Positions 59,531 to 64,000 of a DNA stretch of 64,000 bases are shown here, in pieces (the stretch's first letter is position 1; each line of letters starts with the position of its first letter). The DNA is taken from positions 1 through 64,000 of the forward strand of contig CBFCZV010000007.1 of the NCBI GenBank assembly GCA_965602855.1, given 5' to 3'. Source of the stretch: LH-M37 sp965602855. GTDB lineage: Bacteria; Pseudomonadota; Gammaproteobacteria; SZUA-229. Under the pieces are notes generated by a model, which was not told where the DNA came from, made no database searches, and saw only the letters and a program-made list of their open reading frames with translations. The position numbers and the translations under genes were made by a program.

Positions 59531-60544
59531 GTGCAGAAAACACAGGCGGAATATCATGATGGTCTTAGTTCAAGCTCGACGCAGGTCGAGCTTGTCTTTC
59601 ATGATGATGGTAGCATTCTGATCAAGGGTGAAGGCATTAGTAAAATCTGTTTGCTGGATGACGTTAGTTTTAGTCCACGGCTGGGCAATATTCCAAGAGT
59701 AATTACGTTATCAGATAATGCGACCTGCAATGTGGCTGATAATGATCTGATTGACCATTTTTTAAAAACGCACAACCGGGATGGCGCTTCATCGGTTATT
59801 CATCTGCTTGAGAGTCGTGCGGTTTATGTTGCAGCGGCGGTGTTGTTCACGGTGCTGTTTTCATGGGGCATGGTCGTATACGGTGTGCCGTATTTTTCCA
59901 AACAGATTGCTTACAGTATGCCTGCTGATGTTGATCGTATGCTTGGTCAGGGAACGCTGGAGACGCTGGATAAAATGGTCTTTACAGAATCAACGGCAAA
60001 CTCTGAAGTAAAGCAACGACTGGTGCTTCAGTTTGAGAAAATGAAAAACAGTCTTGAGGATGCGCAGGATTATGAGCTGTTATTCAGGCATGGCAATAAA
60101 ATTGGCGCTAATGCTTTTGCCTTACCCTCGGGTATTGTTGTTGTAACCGATGAGCTAATCGAGTTGAGCGATAATGATGACGAGATTGTTGCTGTTCTGG
60201 CGCATGAAATAGGACATCTTGAATACAGGCATTCAGTGCGTATGGTGTTGCAGAATTCTGCGGTGGCTGTTCTTGTTTCAACAATTACCGGCGATCCTTT
60301 TTCGACTTCTTCACTGATAGTGGCATTGCCCACGTTGTTAGCCAATGCCAGTTACTCAAGAGGGTTTGAGAGAGAAGCTGACGATTATGCTTATCAGTAT
60401 TTAACTGCAAATAATATTCCACTGGCTTCGTTTGCCACCATACTCGGCAAGATCACCGAGGACGAGGAAGGTTCAGAGGCTGGTGTGGAAAATTATCTTT
60501 CATCGCATCCCGCAACGGGTGAGCGTACAAAACGTTTTAAATAG
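59531..60544 (+). CDS. M48-family membrane metalloprotease
   Basis: A 337-residue protease. The zinc motif is AHEIGHLEYRHS (HExxH, near residue 224), with the third ligand probably in READDYAYQYL. One membrane helix lies at about residues 95-115; the N-terminal 80 residues form a beta-rich domain. It is related to HtpX/Oma1-type proteases. The GTG at 59531 follows directly on the DUF898 gene. It likely works with that protein in membrane quality control, which is inferred from adjacency. Confidence 0.86.
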   Translation: MQKTQAEYHDGLSSSSTQVELVFHDDGSILIKGEGISKICLLDDVSFSPRLGNIPRVITLSDNATCNVADNDLIDHFLKTHNRDGASSVIHLLESRAVYVAAAVLFTVLFSWGMVVYGVPYFSKQIAYSMPADVDRMLGQGTLETLDKMVFTESTANSEVKQRLVLQFEKMKNSLEDAQDYELLFRHGNKIGANAFALPSGIVVVTDELIELSDNDDEIVAVLAHEIGHLEYRHSVRMVLQNSAVAVLVSTITGDPFSTSSLIVALPTLLANASYSRGFEREADDYAYQYLTANNIPLASFATILGKITEDEEGSEAGVENYLSSHPATGERTKRFK

Positions 60545-60606
60545 TTCTGTATGATTTTAAATATATTTAAGTCAGTTGTTCCAACTATCAAATAAGATTA
60601 ATCGTT

Positions 60607-62403
60607 ATGAGCAATTATGATAATCCTTTAACTGTAATATCTGAAGTCGGTTCAGCTTCGTATCGTTTGAAGATTGAGGCAGAATTGATTAATTTGCTAT
60701 ATCAGCAGACTCGTACTGTTCTGTTAGGGTTAACAGCCGCTGCCAGTGCTGTTGCTATTATTTTTTATAACAATGTGCCTAACCAATATGTTTTGATCTG
60801 GCTCGCTATAGTCTACGGCCTGACATTTGTTCGATATTTATTTTTCAGGCGTTTTAAGATCAGAGAAAGAGATTCAGTCGAGACTATAAAATGGGGCTGG
60901 CAATTTGCACTTTTTGCCTTTCTCTCAGGATGCACATGGGGTGCAGCTAGTCTGTTATTTTTTATGCCAGATAACATGCAATTATTTATCGTTCTGACTT
61001 TAATTATTATTGGTTTGACGATCACGTCCATGGCGGCATTGTCAGCTTTTCTCTGGGCTTATTATGCTTATGCCATACCAGCGATGCTACCGATTGTATG
61101 GCGATATATGAGTATGGATGATCAGGCTTATGCAATTTTCGGCATATTGATGTTGATATTTATTGTTACATTATTTCCGTTTGCAAGAGTTAATAACAGA
61201 ACTCTGAGACAATCTGTAATGCTTCGTTTTGAGAATGTAGAGCTTGTCCAGCAACTAACAGAGCAAAAAGGAAAGGCTGAGCAAGCTAAGCAGGTAGCAG
61301 AGGAAGCTAATGTTGCAAAAACAAAATTTCTTGCTGCTGCCAGTCATGATTTACGTCAGCCTTTACATGCTATGGGCTTATTTCTTGGTGCTCTGGAAGA
61401 TCGTGTTGAAAAGGATGATCAAAAATCAATTGTGCAAAAAATTCAAAAATCCAGTTATGCATTGAGTGAATTGCTGGATTCGTTATTAGATATTTCAAAA
61501 CTGGATGCTGGTGTTGTGCAGGTTGAGTTAAAGTCTTTTCCTGTGCAAAGTTTGTTTGACTTGTCAGAGCACGAGTTTGAATCCTATGCGCTTGAAAAAG
61601 ACCTGAGTTTAAGATTTGTAAAAACGGATGTCTGTGTACAGGCTGACTACACTATCCTTGATCGAATTGTGCGTAATTTAATCTCCAATGCGATCAGGTA
61701 CACGGATAAGGGTGGTGTTATTGTTGGTTGTCGGCGTTATCAGGGAAAAATATTGCTGGCCGTTTACGACACGGGCATTGGTATTCAGCCTGATAAAATG
61801 GAAGAAATATTTCACGAATTTCACCAACTGCATAATCCGGAAAGGGACAGGTCCAAAGGTCTCGGTCTCGGTCTGGCCATCGTTAAACGTATGGCGGGAT
61901 TGCTAAATGCACCTTTGTTAACTAATTCTGTTCCAGGTAAGGGTTCCAGGTTTGCTCTGCTGTTGCCGGAAGCATTTTCAGTGGGGCAGGGTGAAGTTGT
62001 TTTAAATGATGTTACAAGGCCGATGTTTTTTGATGGCAAATCAATCCTTGTGGTGGATGATGAAATGGAAATTCGTGATAGCCTGACGCAGTTGTTAGAG
62101 AGCTGGCATTGTCAGGTGATTGCGGCAGGCTCCAGTCAGGAAGCGGAGTCGGTGCTGAATGATAGCCGTCTGTTACCGGATATTATTTTGGCCGATTACC
62201 GTCTGCGTGATAGTGAGACGGGTAATGATGTCATTCGTAAAATACAGTCGATGTACCCAGATCACACAATACCGGCAATTATTATTACAGGGGATACCGC
62301 GCCGGATCGAATCAAGGAGGCGAATGCCAGTGGTTTTACCATACTGCACAAGCCGGTCTTGCCCAAAGAGCTGCGCGCATTACTGGCTAAGATTTTATTT
62401 TAA
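60607..62403 (+). CDS. Hybrid sensor histidine kinase with receiver
   Basis: A 598-residue protein. Residues 1-205 hold about six transmembrane helices with no recognised sensor fold. A coiled coil leads to HisKA with AAASHDLRQPLHAMGLF (His near 252), then the ATPase with NLISNAIRYTD, YDTGIGIQPD and GLGLGLAIVK. The C-terminal receiver starts ILVVDDEMEIRDSL and has its phosphoacceptor in DIILADYRLRD and the lysine in LHKPVLPKEL. The LuxR-type regulator gene is convergent, 18 bp after its stop; it is the obvious output partner. Confidence 0.9.
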   Translation: MSNYDNPLTVISEVGSASYRLKIEAELINLLYQQTRTVLLGLTAAASAVAIIFYNNVPNQYVLIWLAIVYGLTFVRYLFFRRFKIRERDSVETIKWGWQFALFAFLSGCTWGAASLLFFMPDNMQLFIVLTLIIIGLTITSMAALSAFLWAYYAYAIPAMLPIVWRYMSMDDQAYAIFGILMLIFIVTLFPFARVNNRTLRQSVMLRFENVELVQQLTEQKGKAEQAKQVAEEANVAKTKFLAAASHDLRQPLHAMGLFLGALEDRVEKDDQKSIVQKIQKSSYALSELLDSLLDISKLDAGVVQVELKSFPVQSLFDLSEHEFESYALEKDLSLRFVKTDVCVQADYTILDRIVRNLISNAIRYTDKGGVIVGCRRYQGKILLAVYDTGIGIQPDKMEEIFHEFHQLHNPERDRSKGLGLGLAIVKRMAGLLNAPLLTNSVPGKGSRFALLLPEAFSVGQGEVVLNDVTRPMFFDGKSILVVDDEMEIRDSLTQLLESWHCQVIAAGSSQEAESVLNDSRLLPDIILADYRLRDSETGNDVIRKIQSMYPDHTIPAIIITGDTAPDRIKEANASGFTILHKPVLPKELRALLAKILF

Positions 62404-62421
62404 TAAAGTGAAATATTATAT

Positions 62422-63075
62422 TTAGCTGGAAGAAGCAACTATGATCAGACCCGCCTGCGTGGCATGTTGCACGGCCTGAGTTCGATTGCTGGCATTAAAG
62501 GCTTTTAATATGGCTGCCACGTGTACGCGTACTGTCGATTCGGTTAAATTCAGAGACCTGCCAATCTCTTTATTGGGTTTGCCTTTGGCCAGTTCGTGCA
62601 GTACATCATTTTGCCGTGGTGTTAATTTGTTGTCGATATTTTTATTGTTAAAAGATGAGTTGTTTGATTGATTCGCCCCGTTTTGCAATATTTGTGGAGG
62701 CACATAAGTGCCACCGGCAATAACTAGTTGCAGGGCGTTTAGCATGATTTTTGCTGGTGATGACTTTGGGATATAGCCTCGCGCGCCTTGTTGCAAGGCC
62801 TGTTCAACCATGCTGTGGTTTTCTGTGCCAGAAAGTACCACGATTAATGTATCGGGTAATTGTTGTCGGATGGCTAATAAAGCATCAAGGTAACTTATTC
62901 CAGGCAAGCCTAGATCCAGTAGTATCAAATCAAGATCGCTGTGCTCATTCATGATGCCTTCAGCGGCCTCATAACTGCCAGCTTCGAAAGTTGTAAGCTT
63001 GGTGCTCAAACCTTCCAGCACCAGCAACAGGCCATCACGAAACAGGGCGTGGTCATCAATCATCAAGATTTTCAT
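62422..63075 (-). CDS. LuxR/NarL-family response regulator
   Basis: A 217-residue transcription factor. The receiver has MIDDHALFRDGL, the phosphoacceptor in LDLILLDLGLPG (near residue 54), VLSGT and the lysine in PKSSPAK. The HTH begins LTPRQNDVLHELAKGKPNKEIG and continues SLNLTESTVRVHVAAIL, the GerE/LuxR fold. The kinase gene is convergent with it. A 22-bp perfect palindrome lies 68 bp upstream of its start and may be the target site. Confidence 0.92.
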   Translation of the reverse strand: MKILMIDDHALFRDGLLLVLEGLSTKLTTFEAGSYEAAEGIMNEHSDLDLILLDLGLPGISYLDALLAIRQQLPDTLIVVLSGTENHSMVEQALQQGARGYIPKSSPAKIMLNALQLVIAGGTYVPPQILQNGANQSNNSSFNNKNIDNKLTPRQNDVLHELAKGKPNKEIGRSLNLTESTVRVHVAAILKAFNASNRTQAVQHATQAGLIIVASSS

Positions 63076-63143
63076 TTTACTTCCATTTTTAAACTGTGAT
63101 CTTCATAACCATAATAGCAGATGTTCTGCTTAGATGATTTAAG

Positions 63144-63165
63144 CCATAAGGCTTAAGCCTTATGG
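63144..63165. promoter_or_regulatory. 22-bp perfect palindrome, candidate LuxR-type operator
   Basis: CCATAAGGCTT (63144-63154) is followed without spacer by its exact complement AAGCCTTATGG (63155-63165). It lies between the LuxR-type regulator gene and the lipoprotein gene. The palindromic TAAGGC core is plausible as a NarL/LuxR-type binding site, though the consensus for this regulator is unknown. The rest of the 217-bp gap shows no coding sequence. Confidence 0.6.
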
Positions 63166-63292
63166 TCAATTTACGGTCTAGAGAATTACCACTATGGTTG
63201 TGTTCGTATATTACGGCTGTTACGCATATCGAAAATAGTGACCTGTAATAAGTCTAAAAAATATTTAATCTGGTCTTGACCATGAGGGAGTT

Positions 63293-64000
63293 ATGATGAA
63301 AAAAATAGTAATTACAATCTTGTTTGCGTTGTCGGCATTGCTTTTGATGAGTGGCTGCAGTAGCGATTCAACGTCTACATCTAGTACTTTAGATGGAACC
63401 GCTGCCACAGGTGCGCCGATAGATGGCACAGTAACAGTGAAAGACGCCCTGGGCGTCGAAATTGATATTGCTACTGCTGTAGATGGTAGTTTTACGCTGG
63501 ATGTGGCGGGTATGACACCACCGTATCTGTTAAAAGTTATGCCCAGCAGTGGCCCTGTCCTGTATTCATTTGCCAGTCAAAATGGCCAGACAGTAAACCT
63601 GACACCAACAACTAACCTGGCAATATTTCTGGCTTCTGGCAAAGTAGATCTTGAAGCGATGTATTTAAATTGGGATGGTACAGCTGTTACTGCAGCAGCG
63701 GTTGCGACTGCAGAGGGTGTTGTTCGGGCTAATCTGTTGACACAGATAGAGGCAGCTGGTCTGGACGTGGCTGTTTTTGACTTATTTACTACCCCATTTT
63801 CAGCTGATAGCACAGGTATTGATGGTGTACTAGATAATTTAGTAATTACTGTTGCTACTGGATCAGGCCAGGGCTTTACCGTTGAAGACGGTGGATCGCT
63901 TATCGTGTTTGATGAAAATGCAGTTCCTCCAGCTCCACCAGCACCACCAGCTCCTGCTGGTGCAATAGCTATTGCAACAGTTACTCCTGCTGCAACACAT
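63293..64000 (+). CDS. Secreted lipoprotein, cut by the window edge
   Basis: 236 codons visible, open at the right edge. A lipoprotein signal (MMKKIVITILFALSALLLMSGC, Cys22) precedes a low-complexity Ser/Thr linker. The next part is beta-rich (GTAATGAPIDGTVTVKDALGVE, similar to carboxypeptidase-regulatory-like or Ig-like folds), followed by an alpha-helical stretch. A proline repeat (VPPAPPAPPAPAGA) near residue 212 begins a likely spacer to more domains. GAGGGAG lies just upstream; ATG 63296 is also possible. It is probably an outer-surface protein. Confidence 0.8.
   Translation, partial: MMKKIVITILFALSALLLMSGCSSDSTSTSSTLDGTAATGAPIDGTVTVKDALGVEIDIATAVDGSFTLDVAGMTPPYLLKVMPSSGPVLYSFASQNGQTVNLTPTTNLAIFLASGKVDLEAMYLNWDGTAVTAAAVATAEGVVRANLLTQIEAAGLDVAVFDLFTTPFSADSTGIDGVLDNLVITVATGSGQGFTVEDGGSLIVFDENAVPPAPPAPPAPAGAIAIATVTPAATH

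Noticed and set aside
60560..60585. AT-only palindrome TTAAATATATTTAA between the M48 protease and kinase genes.
   Set aside because: AT-rich palindromes of this length arise easily by chance in intergenic DNA.

Overview
The window reads as a continuous chromosome segment of a free-living gammaproteobacterium of moderate GC content. The evidence is the gene order obgE-rpmA-rplU divergent from ispB, then gmk-rpoZ-spoT, the run sucA-sucB-lpd-sucC-sucD, and an EF-P-like EfpL plus a second EF-G typical of Gammaproteobacteria. I cannot name the genus from sequence alone. No rRNA, tRNA, CRISPR array, transposase or phage gene was recognised.

Layout. 0-6.4 kb: ribosomal proteins L21/L27, quinone side-chain synthesis, guanylate kinase, RNA polymerase omega and the (p)ppGpp enzyme SpoT, then a PhnA-domain protein and a lipoprotein. 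6.5-10.7 kb: a DUF438/hemerythrin/PAS sensor, a small cytochrome c operon whose promoter overlaps a dyad, a membrane J-domain protein and a DUF924 protein. 10.6-17.3 kb: a minus-strand series of SpmA/B-like membrane protein, TatT lipoprotein, TRAP transporter DctP-DctQ-DctM and an acyl-CoA ligase, which together look like uptake and activation of a hydrophobic carboxylic acid. 17.3-21.3 kb: thioredoxin 2, a GIY-YIG (DUF123) protein, a lone receiver protein, a diguanylate cyclase and a CPA2 antiporter. 21.3-23.8 kb: EF-G2 with its own leader and terminator.

23.8-31.3 kb is the most accessory-looking part. A two-gene AAA+ ATPase / subtilisin-like protease module is followed by a GFA-type protein, an AT-rich acyltransferase, a DJ-1/PfpI protein and a cold-shock protein, with several families of short palindromic intergenic repeats between them. 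31.3-38.2 kb returns to repair and redox housekeeping (spermidine synthase-like methyltransferase, Fe-S uracil-DNA glycosylase, MsrA, YihY, thioredoxin-fold proteins, UPF0114, SlyD, SET protein). FNR-type boxes lie in two divergent intergenic regions here.

38.2-42.2 kb holds an OsmC-like fusion protein, EfpL and the complete AmmeMemoRadiSam set (AMMECR1, Memo, radical SAM). 42.4-49.4 kb has an ExeA-like ATPase with a membrane segment and coiled coil, many small conserved hypotheticals, one with four 27-residue repeats, an MBL hydrolase and a NUDIX hydrolase. 49.5-57.2 kb is the 2-oxoglutarate dehydrogenase / succinyl-CoA synthetase operon. 57.2-64 kb holds small membrane and secreted proteins, a DUF898-M48 protease pair, a hybrid histidine kinase convergent with a LuxR-type regulator, a 22-bp perfect palindrome upstream of that regulator, and the start of a lipoprotein cut by the window edge.

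Best candidates for something poorly described are the AAA+/subtilase pair, the SpmAB-TatT-TRAP-FadD series, the OsmC-like/EfpL/AmmeMemoRadiSam neighbourhood, and the repeat-bearing intergenic elements, where one stem shows a compensatory base change. Gene identities come from motif recognition by eye; no database search was run.
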